From assembly GCF_000276805.1 (NCBI RefSeq), contig NZ_AKXQ01000024.1, forward strand, positions 1-64,000: 64,000 bases of DNA, given 5' to 3'. This document shows positions 56,779 through 64,000 of the stretch, piece after piece. How positions within the stretch are numbered: position 1 is the stretch's first letter; every line of letters begins with the position of its first letter. This DNA comes from Moritella dasanensis ArB 0140. GTDB lineage: Bacteria > Pseudomonadota > Gammaproteobacteria > Enterobacterales > Moritellaceae. The notes under the pieces are model-generated. The model saw nothing but the letters and a program-made list of their open reading frames with translations. It made no database searches and was not told the origin of the DNA. The position numbers and the translations under genes are program-made.

Positions 56779-57645
56779 ATGAAAAAAGGTATCTTAACTC
56801 TTGCAGTGTTAGCATCTTTTTCGTCAATGGCTGTGATTGCTGAAGAAGCAAAAACAGATGGTCCAGATATGGCAGACCCAACGGCAGTTTATGCTTATGC
56901 TGGTTTGGCTTACGGTAACAAAGGCCTTGATTTTGAAGCCATGGGTGTCCTAACTAAAACCGATACACAACGCAGTGGTTTTATCTTCGAAGCCAAAGAT
57001 ATTTTGGATGAGGATAAATATACAGAACCTAAAACTGGTCGTGAAGTTTCTAGCCGTAACTACCGTTTACGCTATGGTAATATCAATACCACAAATGGCC
57101 TAGGTGGTTTTGTTGATGTTGTTGCGGCTGAACATCCATTTTTCGGTAACATGGTGGTGGCACAAGCGGGTCCAGTAGCAACCATCCCTGTAGGTGATGA
57201 CATCTACATCTGGCCAATGCTGTTAGTTGGTGGTGTCGTAGCTGAAGATAATACCTCACAGTTGCTTGATATGAAGATTGCAGGCGCTATCGCTGCGGGT
57301 GCACCAGCAGAAGCTATCGCCGCATTAGAAGCACAAAGAGCAATGAGTAACTTGTCTTCTGAAGGCATGGATTGGATGACGACAACCGGTACTGTAATGA
57401 CTTATGTCCGTTACCAACCACATGATGATTTCTTTGCCCTAGGTAGCATTCGTTATACCAAAGCGCTTGCAGGTAAAGAGTGGGATACCGATATCGCAGA
57501 CGGTGGTTTACAGATGGCGTCTACCGCTTGGGATCTCAAGCTTGGTTATTACCTAACCAGCACACAAACAGTCACATTATTCTATAGCGGTGACAATACT
57601 AGCGCTGACGATAAATACAGCCTTGGTTACAAATACGCATTCTAA
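56779..57645 (+). CDS. Putative outer-membrane beta-barrel protein
   Basis: A 288-residue secreted protein with a signal peptide (about 1-21, ending VIA). The mature part has alternating amphipathic strands, and the C-terminal strand DKYSLGYKYAF ends in Phe, as in outer-membrane proteins. An Ala-rich helical insert (about 170-195) interrupts the strand pattern and could be a loop or plug. The family is not recognised. AACGGAG lies before the ATG. It is preceded by the second palindromic box and followed by a terminator, so it is its own transcription unit within the cluster. Confidence 0.75.
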   Translation: MKKGILTLAVLASFSSMAVIAEEAKTDGPDMADPTAVYAYAGLAYGNKGLDFEAMGVLTKTDTQRSGFIFEAKDILDEDKYTEPKTGREVSSRNYRLRYGNINTTNGLGGFVDVVAAEHPFFGNMVVAQAGPVATIPVGDDIYIWPMLLVGGVVAEDNTSQLLDMKIAGAIAAGAPAEAIAALEAQRAMSNLSSEGMDWMTTTGTVMTYVRYQPHDDFFALGSIRYTKALAGKEWDTDIADGGLQMASTAWDLKLGYYLTSTQTVTLFYSGDNTSADDKYSLGYKYAF

Positions 57646-57658
57646 TTTAAGTTACACA

Positions 57659-57694
57659 AAGGCTATATCTGCATTTTATCCTAGATATAGCCTT
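57659..57694 (+). terminator. Terminator of barrel gene
   Basis: Perfect 12-bp stem AAGGCTATATCT / AGATATAGCCTT with a 12-base loop, 14 bases past the stop. Its arm matches that of the terminator at 56396-56426. Confidence 0.7.
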
Positions 57695-57732
57695 ATGACA
57701 TAGCTAGGTAAATTACATTCAGGAACAATACA

Positions 57733-58296
57733 ATGAAAAAAAAAGCTTTAGTACTAACAACCCTATTAATGATGAGCACTGGTCTTCAAGCTGCAACTGA
57801 GATTTCAGGCGTCAGCGTACCAGACAGCATTACGCCACAAGGTGAAAACTTACAGTTTAATGGCGCTGGTATTCGCAGCAAGTTCTTTATCGATTTATAT
57901 GTTGGTTCATTATTTACCAACGAAAAAATGAACCAAGGTAATGATGTTATTAATAGTGATGAAGCCGCAGCGATTCGCTTAAATATCACATCAAATATGA
58001 TCACATCAGAAAAAATGATCAAAGCAATGAAGGAAGGTTTCGAACTGGTAACCGCAGAGAAAAATAATAACCTGGATACCAAAATTGCATCCTTTATTGA
58101 TACTTTCGCAGATCCGATTAAAAAAGGTGATCAATTCACCCTTTTGAGTGTGCCAGGTGAAGGATTGATTAACTATAAAAATGGCGAATTTATGTCGATT
58201 ACATCTGGAGAAGATTTCAGAAAGGCAGTAATTTCGATCTGGTTAGGTGATAAACCAACAGATAAAGGCTTAAAAAAAGACATGCTTAACGGTTAG
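57733..58296 (+). CDS. Secreted chalcone-isomerase-like protein
   Basis: A 187-residue protein with a signal peptide (about 1-20, ending LQA) and a chalcone-isomerase-like (Chalcone_3/CHI-like) fold. Typical segments are VPDSI near the start, GAGIRSKFFIDLYVGSLF, a long helix MIKAMKEGFE and the DFRKAVISIWLGDKPTDKGLKKDMLNG end. Bacterial members are not known to make flavonoids; roles in lipid or envelope processes have been suggested for related proteins. A ribosome-binding site (AGGAA) lies before the ATG. It follows the barrel gene, but a terminator separates them. Confidence 0.85.
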   Translation: MKKKALVLTTLLMMSTGLQAATEISGVSVPDSITPQGENLQFNGAGIRSKFFIDLYVGSLFTNEKMNQGNDVINSDEAAAIRLNITSNMITSEKMIKAMKEGFELVTAEKNNNLDTKIASFIDTFADPIKKGDQFTLLSVPGEGLINYKNGEFMSITSGEDFRKAVISIWLGDKPTDKGLKKDMLNG

Positions 58297-58306
58297 TTCA
58301 GCAAAA

Positions 58307-58344
58307 GATGCCGGCTGCCCGCTGTGAATAGGCAGCCGTCATCT
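58307..58344 (+). terminator. Possible terminator after CHI-like gene
   Basis: Strong GC-rich stem CGGCTGCC (58312-58319) / GGCAGCCG (58331-58338), extended with one mismatch by GATG/CATC. There is no T run, so strength as a terminator is uncertain. Confidence 0.5.
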
Positions 58345-58399
58345 ATCCAATCCAAATCCAAATCCAATCAGCAGACAACTTATTCCAGGAATCAATAGC

Positions 58400-59851
58400 A
58401 TGAACCCTTTTTCGTTATGGCGAACACTGTTTTTTCCACAAAAAAATGCTTGGGACAAAAACCAAATTCAATTTGTTGAAATAATACTTTTTTTTACGTT
58501 ATTGTCTTTTGTCACCGGTATCTACAGTTTTTTAAAATGGTACAACAATGACCAACAAATACTGATCTACACCTCATTATTTTTGATTGGTGCCGAATTC
58601 ATTGCAGCCCTGGTATTACGCCTATTTAAAACGCCAAGCCTGGCGCTACACATCGGCTTTACAGGCATGACGATCAATGCTTTAAATCTTGTTTACCAAA
58701 CCGGTGGTGTGATCATTTCACCACAAGCATTCTGGATCCCACTGCTAATTATCTCTTTTTTCCTTACTGCAAGTTTAACCATGGCAATGTGCTGGAGTGG
58801 TATTGTTATTGCCATCACAGCTTGGATGGTAAACCAATCATTGCATAACATCGAACAGCCTCATTTAGTTTTATCACAAGCCAATATGATTACTGAAACT
58901 TGGTCGGGTATTATGGTGCCGCTGGTTATCATTTGTATCGCCCAAGCCTATACTGCAAAGCAACGCCAAAAATCGATGCTTGCATCTACGATCGCACAAC
59001 AAGAAAGCCAAGCGGCGGCCGAACAATCTCAAAAAGAAGAGCAAAATTTAAGTCGTGTATTGGCATTAGCCAGTGGCAATGCCAATCAATTAACGACCGT
59101 CGCAGAACAGCTGTCACAACAATCAAGTGAGCTACACTGCCAAGTAGACGATCTTAATACGACGTGTGATACCCAAGCAAGCGCCGCAGAACAAATGACA
59201 AGTCGTCTGCAACAAATGACCTTAGATTTCCAGCAATCGGAACAGTTTGTACAGGGATTACACTTACGCAGCGAAGAAATTAATAACCAAGCACAAACCA
59301 GTGCATCATCATTAACGGCCTCAACAAATGCGATCAGTAGTATTTTACAGAGTAACCAAGAAATGGTGGTCGTTGCAGACCTGATCACAGCAGTCGCAGA
59401 ACAAACCAATTTATTAGCACTAAATGCAGCTATTGAAGCCGCTCGCGCAGGTGAACAAGGACGTGGCTTTACCGTTGTTGCTGACCAAGTCCGAGATTTA
59501 TCGGCAAGAAGTAATCAAGCCGCTCGTGAAATAAGGCAGTTACTCAGCAGGAGTACCCTTGAAGTTAATCAAGGCCAACATGTTATCAGTGAAACAGTCA
59601 CCGAATTATCCGAGATTATTAACAAAGTGGGCGGTACACTGACAGATGTACAACAGCTAGCAAAAATAATGGCAGAGCAAGTGGATGTTTTATTAGAGCT
59701 AAATCTCGCGAGCCAAAATGTAGCAGAAAGTGTCGAGAAAACGAGTCAAGTATCTGTATCCGTAGCGACCCAAGGCACCCAACTATCACAACAAGTGATT
59801 ATTTTAAAAACGCTTGCCAATGACCTCAACACTGTAATTGAATTATCATGA
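58400..59851 (+). CDS. Methyl-accepting chemotaxis protein, multi-span type
   Basis: A 483-residue chemoreceptor. The N-terminal ~190 residues hold about six membrane spans with no large periplasmic domain, so it probably senses membrane or intracellular cues. A coiled-coil signalling domain follows (about 200-483) with the highly conserved hairpin tip [33 protein letters not shown] that binds CheA/CheW, abbreviated here as [20 protein letters not shown]. There is no CheR/CheB pentapeptide at the C-terminus. It follows the CHI-like gene by about 100 bases; a link to the cluster is unproven. Confidence 0.93.
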   Translation: MNPFSLWRTLFFPQKNAWDKNQIQFVEIILFFTLLSFVTGIYSFLKWYNNDQQILIYTSLFLIGAEFIAALVLRLFKTPSLALHIGFTGMTINALNLVYQTGGVIISPQAFWIPLLIISFFLTASLTMAMCWSGIVIAITAWMVNQSLHNIEQPHLVLSQANMITETWSGIMVPLVIICIAQAYTAKQRQKSMLASTIAQQESQAAAEQSQKEEQNLSRVLALASGNANQLTTVAEQLSQQSSELHCQVDDLNTTCDTQASAAEQMTSRLQQMTLDFQQSEQFVQGLHLRSEEINNQAQTSASSLTASTNAISSILQSNQEMVVVADLITAVAEQTNLLALNAAIEAARAGEQGRGFTVVADQVRDLSARSNQAAREIRQLLSRSTLEVNQGQHVISETVTELSEIINKVGGTLTDVQQLAKIMAEQVDVLLELNLASQNVAESVEKTSQVSVSVATQGTQLSQQVIILKTLANDLNTVIELS

Positions 59852-59994
59852 TTTTTCGAAATAGTTAGTTATACAGATCAATTATTTATCTTGTTTTTAC
59901 CACAGAACGTAAGATTAGCTATGCAGGTGTAGTTAGAAAGAGGTAAAATAGCTATCGTATAATTCATTTAATATCGTTGGAGGATCAGCTGTAA

Positions 59995-60468
59995 ATGCCA
60001 CATCATGCATATGAATTAGCTATCAGAGGTTATGCACTAAAACTCATTTTAGGTCAGTTGCTGTTAGTCATATTTATTGTTTCAGCGACTTATCTTGGGA
60101 CAGATCATAAATCGACACGCTCTGCTGCGTTAGGTGGGATGATCTTCTTGGTACCACAATACATCTTTACCCGATTATCATTTTTATATACTGGCGCTGC
60201 AAATGCCATGCGCGCGAATACATTTATGATCTTGGGTCATGCGTGTAAATTTGCTCTCATCTTTATTTTATTTAGCGTGATATTACCGCTACCAGAGATC
60301 CAGCATTTCTATTTATTTATTACCTTTGTGCTTGTTATGTTTTCACAAATATTTAGCTTGTTGAAACCATTACCAGAACAATATCCAGCTAAGTTAGCGT
60401 TATCAGGCAAGGCAGTAATAGAAGAGAAAGAAAGTGTAGATATCGACGCGGGTAAACAAGGTCTTTAA
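59995..60468 (+). CDS. AtpI-like membrane protein (ATP synthase subunit I family)
   Basis: A 157-residue protein with four membrane spans. Its pattern fits ATP synthase subunit I (AtpI/UncI): LKLILGQLLLVIFI, AALGGMIFLVPQYIFTRLSFLYTGA and MILGHACKFALIFILF, with the conserved Gly and Lys positions. A charged C-terminal tail follows (about 125-157). AtpI is normally the first gene of the atp operon and helps assemble the c-ring; here no other ATP synthase gene follows. GGAGGA lies about 10 bases before the ATG. It could be a duplicate or another membrane family. Confidence 0.6.
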   Translation: MPHHAYELAIRGYALKLILGQLLLVIFIVSATYLGTDHKSTRSAALGGMIFLVPQYIFTRLSFLYTGAANAMRANTFMILGHACKFALIFILFSVILPLPEIQHFYLFITFVLVMFSQIFSLLKPLPEQYPAKLALSGKAVIEEKESVDIDAGKQGL

Positions 60469-60478
60469 TAACAAAAGC

Positions 60479-60508
60479 ATACAGGGACAACCAAGATTAT
60501 CCCTGTAT
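60479..60508. terminator. Bidirectional terminator, AtpI-like/DUF2913-like
   Basis: Perfect stem ATACAGGGA / TCCCTGTAT with a 12-base loop between convergent genes. Confidence 0.65.
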
Positions 60509-60519
60509 TGCAGGCTAAA

Positions 60520-61179
60520 TTAGTCTGCTAATGTCGGCAGAATAGCTAATTTTTTAGCATGGTTAAACGGACGTAAGATATAACGGTTATGACGTTTTAC
60601 AATCGAACGATTCGTTGAACCAAACACTAAGTAACCGTGTGAGTACATTTTATCAATAAATGCCTGATCACCATGACGAATAAACACTGAAAGCGGGCTT
60701 TCTAATGCGCCGTCGGTATCAGAGAAAGCACGGTCATAAACTTCAGCACAAATCACCACTGAATTTTCACCACTTGAGCTTAATTTAAATTTATCCGTCA
60801 CATTACTTTCAGTTTCAATCAACCAGCCGTCTTTATCCAGCTCAGTTAAAATATCTTCCAAAATAAACTGGGTTAGATTTTTATATTCCAGTTCGCAAAT
60901 CTGAGTGTAAACACGCTCAATGGTCTCAAATCGCAGTTTAAAATTAGCTTTTGGCCCTAATGTTCGGCTTTCTTGTAACCAAATTCTTAAATCACCCGCT
61001 AAAATGATATCAAAACGCTTTTCTTTTAACGCCGTAATGATCCAATTACCCAAAAAGTGTGTTTCAGATACTGGATTTTGTAGGCTACGTTTTTCAGCTT
61101 GCGCGTCAGATAACGCTGTTAAACCTTCTCTAACGAGGTTCAACATATTCACGTTATAGGCTTTTTCTTGATCAGACAT
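60520..61179 (-). CDS. DUF2913-like protein
   Basis: A 219-residue, probably cytosolic protein with no span or signal. Its N-terminal part (NPVSETHFLGNWIITALKEKRFD) resembles the Vibrio/Shewanella DUF2913 family, whose function is unknown; this match is from memory and uncertain. The rest is mixed helix/strand without catalytic motifs. TTTGTTCCTTTGG upstream gives an AAAGGAAC ribosome-binding site. It lies 17 bases after the small membrane gene on the same strand, so the two probably share a transcript. Confidence 0.6.
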   Translation of the reverse strand: MSDQEKAYNVNMLNLVREGLTALSDAQAEKRSLQNPVSETHFLGNWIITALKEKRFDIILAGDLRIWLQESRTLGPKANFKLRFETIERVYTQICELEYKNLTQFILEDILTELDKDGWLIETESNVTDKFKLSSSGENSVVICAEVYDRAFSDTDGALESPLSVFIRHGDQAFIDKMYSHGYLVFGSTNRSIVKRHNRYILRPFNHAKKLAILPTLAD

Positions 61180-61196
61180 GTTTGTTCCTTTGGATA

Positions 61197-61439
61197 TTAA
61201 CCTGCGAATAATGCGCTTAAAGACACATTATTGATACCCGCGTACGATATATATGCACCAAACACAATTGGTAGGATGACATATATAAGAGAATAAATGG
61301 TAAAACCAAATGGTCGACCCAATGCTTTGGTCATAAAGTCTAAACGCGCTTTTTGATGTTTTGCCTTCGCGCGTGTTACTAAAATATAACCGCCGTGACA
61401 AAACATGAATAGACCTAATGCTAACGTATAAAAATCCAT
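61197..61439 (-). CDS. Small two-span membrane protein
   Basis: An 80-residue protein with two membrane spans (about 3-20 and 50-72) and a basic linker between them (TRAKAKHQKARLDFMTKALGR). The frame stays open to 61598, but the ATG at 61439 has CAAGG about 8 bases upstream and starts at the first span, so the upstream 53 residues are rejected. No family is recognised. It precedes the DUF2913-like gene. Confidence 0.68.
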   Translation of the reverse strand: MDFYTLALGLFMFCHGGYILVTRAKAKHQKARLDFMTKALGRPFGFTIYSLIYVILPIVFGAYISYAGINNVSLSALFAG

Positions 61440-61627
61440 AAAATAACCTTGGTAAAGAACAACAAAAAATAAACAACGTGTGCTAACAGCGTAAAAACTA
61501 TCACGATGTACTGTTTTGCTATTAAATTGTGATAACTTCGTGATAATTATAAATCTAATTACCGCTATAGTATATACAACAGCTAGTGCATACCTCACTA
61601 GATAATTGATACGATGGATGGATAGAC

Positions 61628-62071
61628 ATGAAATATTTAATAAAGTTGTTAGCTATCAGCAGCCTACTCTTATCATTTAACAGTTTCGCTAAAGATCCTA
61701 TCTACACTGGTTATTTTAGCAGTGAAGCGGTAAGCGGATACGATACTGTTGCTTATTTCACCCAATCGAAAGCCGTGAAAGGCTTGAAAAAATTCAGCTA
61801 TGAATACCAAGGTGAAAACTGGTACTTTAGCAACAGTCAACATCTGGCGTTGTTTAAGCAAGCACCAGAAAAATATGCACCACAATATGGCGGTTACTGT
61901 GCCTTTGCGGTGGCTAAAAACGATACTGCATCGTCAGATCCAACGCAGTGGACCATCGAAGATGGTAAGCTTTATTTAAATTATAATGCTGATATTAAAC
62001 AGCAATGGTTAGCAGACAAACTAAACTTTATTGAAAAAGCCGATCAAAACTGGCCACACGTATTGAACTAA
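61628..62071 (+). CDS. Secreted YHS-domain protein
   Basis: A 147-residue protein with a signal peptide (about 1-21, ending SFA). The mature part matches the YHS-type family: SGYDTVAYFTQSKAVKG, YQGENWYFSNSQHLALFKQAPEKYAPQYGGYCAFAVA, split here into YFSNSQHLALF and PQYGGYCAFAVA. YHS domains often bind metals, through a Cys such as that in GGYCAFA. It heads a tight rightward group with the DoxX-like and ATP-grasp genes. Its exact role is unknown. Confidence 0.85.
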   Translation: MKYLIKLLAISSLLLSFNSFAKDPIYTGYFSSEAVSGYDTVAYFTQSKAVKGLKKFSYEYQGENWYFSNSQHLALFKQAPEKYAPQYGGYCAFAVAKNDTASSDPTQWTIEDGKLYLNYNADIKQQWLADKLNFIEKADQNWPHVLN

Positions 62072-62138
62072 ACTGAATTGTACTGAATAAGTCGCCACAG
62101 AGTGATGGAATATAAACATAATAAAAAGGACATTTGAT

Positions 62139-62642
62139 ATGCTAACAAAAAAACGTATTTACACTATCGCCAGCTGGGTTATCGTGGTTTGGATTGCTAA
62201 AGTATTTTTATCATCAATCCCATACAAATTTTCTGGCCACCCAGATACCATGCATATCTTTTCCACCATAGGTTCATGGATGGCAACGACTCTATCTGTT
62301 GATTTAGGTAGTTTCTTTGCCGAATACGGCGCGATTGTTGTTGGCAGTGCAGAGTTAGCAACAAGCCTACTGCTATTGAGTCCTTTACTACTATTACTGA
62401 AAGATAAAATGTCTGGTGAAAGCAGTGCTACTTTACGAGCAAAAATTCATGCCCTTGGAGGTTTAGCGTCATCGGGGATTATGGCTGGTGCGGTATTCTT
62501 TCACCTATTCACCCCATTAGGTGTTGAAGTCTTACATAACGGTAAAAGTGACGGTGGTTCATTATTTATGGCGGCAGTTTCAATCCTTGTTTTAGGCTTA
62601 GTGTTATGCGCCATTAACTTAAAATTAATCAAAGCAGAGTGA
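62139..62642 (+). CDS. DoxX-like membrane protein
   Basis: A 167-residue membrane protein with four spans, resembling the DoxX/DoxD superfamily: IPYKFSGHPDTMHIFSTIG after the first span, FAEYGAIVVGSAELATSLLLL in the second, and FFHLFTPLGVEV near the third. DoxX proteins are often linked to redox or membrane-quinone functions, but no residue here proves that. AAAAGGA lies about 8 bases before the ATG. The ATP-grasp gene starts 4 bases after its stop. Confidence 0.7.
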   Translation: MLTKKRIYTIASWVIVVWIAKVFLSSIPYKFSGHPDTMHIFSTIGSWMATTLSVDLGSFFAEYGAIVVGSAELATSLLLLSPLLLLLKDKMSGESSATLRAKIHALGGLASSGIMAGAVFFHLFTPLGVEVLHNGKSDGGSLFMAAVSILVLGLVLCAINLKLIKAE

Positions 62643-62646
62643 TCCT

Positions 62647-63519
62647 ATGCTTATACGTGGCTTATTAATATTACATTACATGGTATTTTGCTTACGATTT
62701 TTGACTATTCCGTGGCGCTATTTTCAGCTGAATGCACGTTATTTCAATCGTCAAAAAAAGATATTCTCGAAGCAAGATTTAGATTCAATAACGCCAGCAG
62801 AATGGCGTTTAAATCAGTATATTGATAGGCCTGAATTCGTCCCTGCCCGCTATCCGGTATTCGCAAAACCAGAGTGGGGACAAAATTCAACCGGTGTCTG
62901 CTGTATTCATAACGCCGCAGAACTTGAAGCATTAAGAGCAAGTCCGGGTTATCAAGTGCAGAATTATTTAATTCAAGAAGCGGCTGTCGGGGCCATTGAG
63001 TTTGAAGTCTTTGTGGTTAAGCACCCAGTGAAGTTGGGGCAGTTTGCTGTCATGTCGATAACCCAAGTCATTAACGCCAGCACCGATAAATTCCCAGTGA
63101 ATGGCATTTATAATCGTGATACCCGCTACCAGGATATTACCAATCAACTGACGCTAGCAGAGCAACAACAACTGTGGCAAGAACTTAAACGTATGGGTGA
63201 CTTTACACTTGCTCGATACAGCTTAAAAGCGGACTCATTAAGTGCATTATTACAACGACAATTTAAACTCGTCGAAGTTAATTTATATGTGCCAATGCCG
63301 CTGAGTTTATTAAGTAATAATTTGACCCGTTTACAGAAATACCAGTTACTGTATAAAACCACGCATTCTCTTGCTCATTTAGCCCAACAGCTAAATAGCA
63401 CCAAAGTAACGCAAGGTATATTTTTTAATAAGTTGATCGCCGCCAGACGGGGTCGTAATACAAGGATTTTGAACCAAGATGAAACTAGTAAAACAACTCA
63501 TTTACAAATGGATCAGTAG
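62647..63519 (+). CDS. ATP-grasp-like protein 1
   Basis: A 290-residue protein. An N-terminal hydrophobic segment (about 5-25) is followed by ATP-grasp-like features: YPVFAKPEWGQNSTGVCCI (the lysine-containing strand), YLIQEAAVGAIEFEVFV (the acidic hinge region) and KLVEVNLYVPMP (metal-binding Glu-Asn). The usual N-terminal pre-ATP-grasp domain seems short, so it may work with the overlapping partner downstream. The substrate is unknown. It is only 4 bases from the DoxX-like gene and overlaps the next gene by 41 bases. Confidence 0.65.
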   Translation: MLIRGLLILHYMVFCLRFLTIPWRYFQLNARYFNRQKKIFSKQDLDSITPAEWRLNQYIDRPEFVPARYPVFAKPEWGQNSTGVCCIHNAAELEALRASPGYQVQNYLIQEAAVGAIEFEVFVVKHPVKLGQFAVMSITQVINASTDKFPVNGIYNRDTRYQDITNQLTLAEQQQLWQELKRMGDFTLARYSLKADSLSALLQRQFKLVEVNLYVPMPLSLLSNNLTRLQKYQLLYKTTHSLAHLAQQLNSTKVTQGIFFNKLIAARRGRNTRILNQDETSKTTHLQMDQ

Positions 63520-64000
63520 CAAATTCATGGATGGCTGTAGTAACTACAACAGCCTAGAAGTCCGCCGCGGTTGTCGCTCAAAGAAACAGGCGCGTGATAA
63601 GTTTGCTGCGGGGAATATACCCCATGCCCAAGGCGCTATCTTCTTCAATCCTTTTACGGCAGTAAAGTTTGCTAAAGAGCATGGTTTCCCATTAGTGATC
63701 AAACCGAATGTCAGTGGATTTTCCCGCGGCAGTCATTTCCCCATTCGTAATTATAAAGAATTATGGCGAGCAATATTTCTAGCTAAATTATGGTGGCCAA
63801 CAACCGTTGTAGAACAATACTTACAAGGTAAAAACTACCGTGTCGTGATCACGAAAACGGGCGTTATCTCGGTATTACAACGCTACCCTGCTTTTGTTAA
63901 AGGCGATGGGATAAATACCATCAGCGCGTTAATTAATACCGAAAACGCGATCCGTGAAGAAATGGGGCTGTATCCATGCAATAACCCAATATCTCAAGGC
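63479..64000 (+). CDS. ATP-grasp-like protein 2 (cut by window end)
   Basis: An open frame of at least 174 residues running off the window. It has PLVIKPNVSGFSRGSHFPI (ATP-grasp lysine and Gly-rich loop), VVEQYLQGKNYRVVITKTG and LQRYPAFVKGDGINTISALI. The last resembles the ATP-grasp core of cyanophycin synthetase and GshAB-type ligases (Arg-x-P-x-x-V-x-GDG pattern). It starts with ATG 63479 inside the end of the previous gene (overlap 41 bases), implying tight coupling. The full length and further domains cannot be seen. Confidence 0.75.
   Translation, partial: MKLVKQLIYKWISSKFMDGCSNYNSLEVRRGCRSKKQARDKFAAGNIPHAQGAIFFNPFTAVKFAKEHGFPLVIKPNVSGFSRGSHFPIRNYKELWRAIFLAKLWWPTTVVEQYLQGKNYRVVITKTGVISVLQRYPAFVKGDGINTISALINTENAIREEMGLYPCNNPISQG

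Noticed and set aside
61440-61598. Upstream extension of the 80-residue membrane protein
   Set aside because: The internal ATG has a better ribosome-binding site and starts directly at the first span; the extension overlaps the likely promoter region of the YHS gene.

Overview
The window reads as chromosome from a marine, probably cold-adapted gammaproteobacterium close to Moritella and its Vibrio/Shewanella-like relatives. This rests on the moderately AT-rich sequence, the enterobacterial/Vibrio-like gene orders (rluB-scpB-scpA-yciO-rnm next to the trp operon; smrB/prmB/aroC; the DUF523-DUF1722 gene with phrB) and the transporter set (NhaD, NSS, SdaC). No plasmid, phage, CRISPR array, rRNA or intact insertion sequence is visible. 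One tRNA gene, tRNA-Ser(GGA), is present.

Layout. 0-6 kb: NhaD Na+/H+ antiporter, a YbdG-type mechanosensitive channel and a double-CACHE GGDEF/EAL protein. 6-10 kb: a leftward housekeeping block (yciO, scpA, scpB, rluB) and rnm. 10-17.3 kb: a complete trp operon (trpL leader peptide, attenuator, trpE-G-D-CF-B-A, terminator). 17-30 kb: a KefB/C-like antiporter, ybaK, a porin, an NSS symporter, a sphingomyelinase-like exoenzyme, sdaC, a decayed LacI-family gene and a hybrid histidine kinase. 29.6-34.7 kb: aroC, prmB and smrB, with a secreted allene-oxide-cyclase-barrel-like gene set between aroC and prmB, then ytfK and sixA. 35-44 kb: a cytosolic M16 peptidase, a LysE-type exporter, a LysR regulator, a Pat-like acyl-CoA synthetase/acetyltransferase with a shortened ATP-grasp region, a crotonase and a TraF_2 outer-membrane protein. 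44-48 kb: tRNA-Ser, then accessory-looking genes (lipoprotein, small membrane protein, FadL, a frameshifted SDR gene). 48-53 kb: a YkgJ-type cysteine-cluster protein, Ogt, DUF523-DUF1722 and PhrB (DNA repair), a stand-alone winged-helix protein and a second crotonase. 54-60 kb: the least explained region, followed by an MCP and an AtpI-like protein. 60.5-64 kb: a DUF2913-like protein and an operon of YHS protein, DoxX-like protein and two ATP-grasp-like proteins, the second cut by the window end.

Two regions stand out. (1) 54.0-58.3 kb encodes two adjacent, mutually paralogous multi-pass membrane proteins, then an outer-membrane-barrel-like protein and a secreted chalcone-isomerase-like protein. 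The same palindromic box (TAGAGT-N4-ACTCTA inside a shared AAGTTAGAGTTA context) lies upstream of the first membrane gene and of the barrel gene, which suggests one regulator controls the group. The block also has a six-copy 8-bp tandem repeat and two terminators built from the same arm sequence. (2) 61.6-64 kb links a secreted YHS protein, a DoxX-like membrane protein and two overlapping ATP-grasp genes, which looks like an uncharacterised ligase pathway.

Several starts were chosen by ribosome-binding site or family length rather than the longest open frame (nhaD, rnm, sphingomyelinase, prmB, M16 peptidase, fadL, phrB and others). All functions are inferred from sequence recognition; no database search was run.
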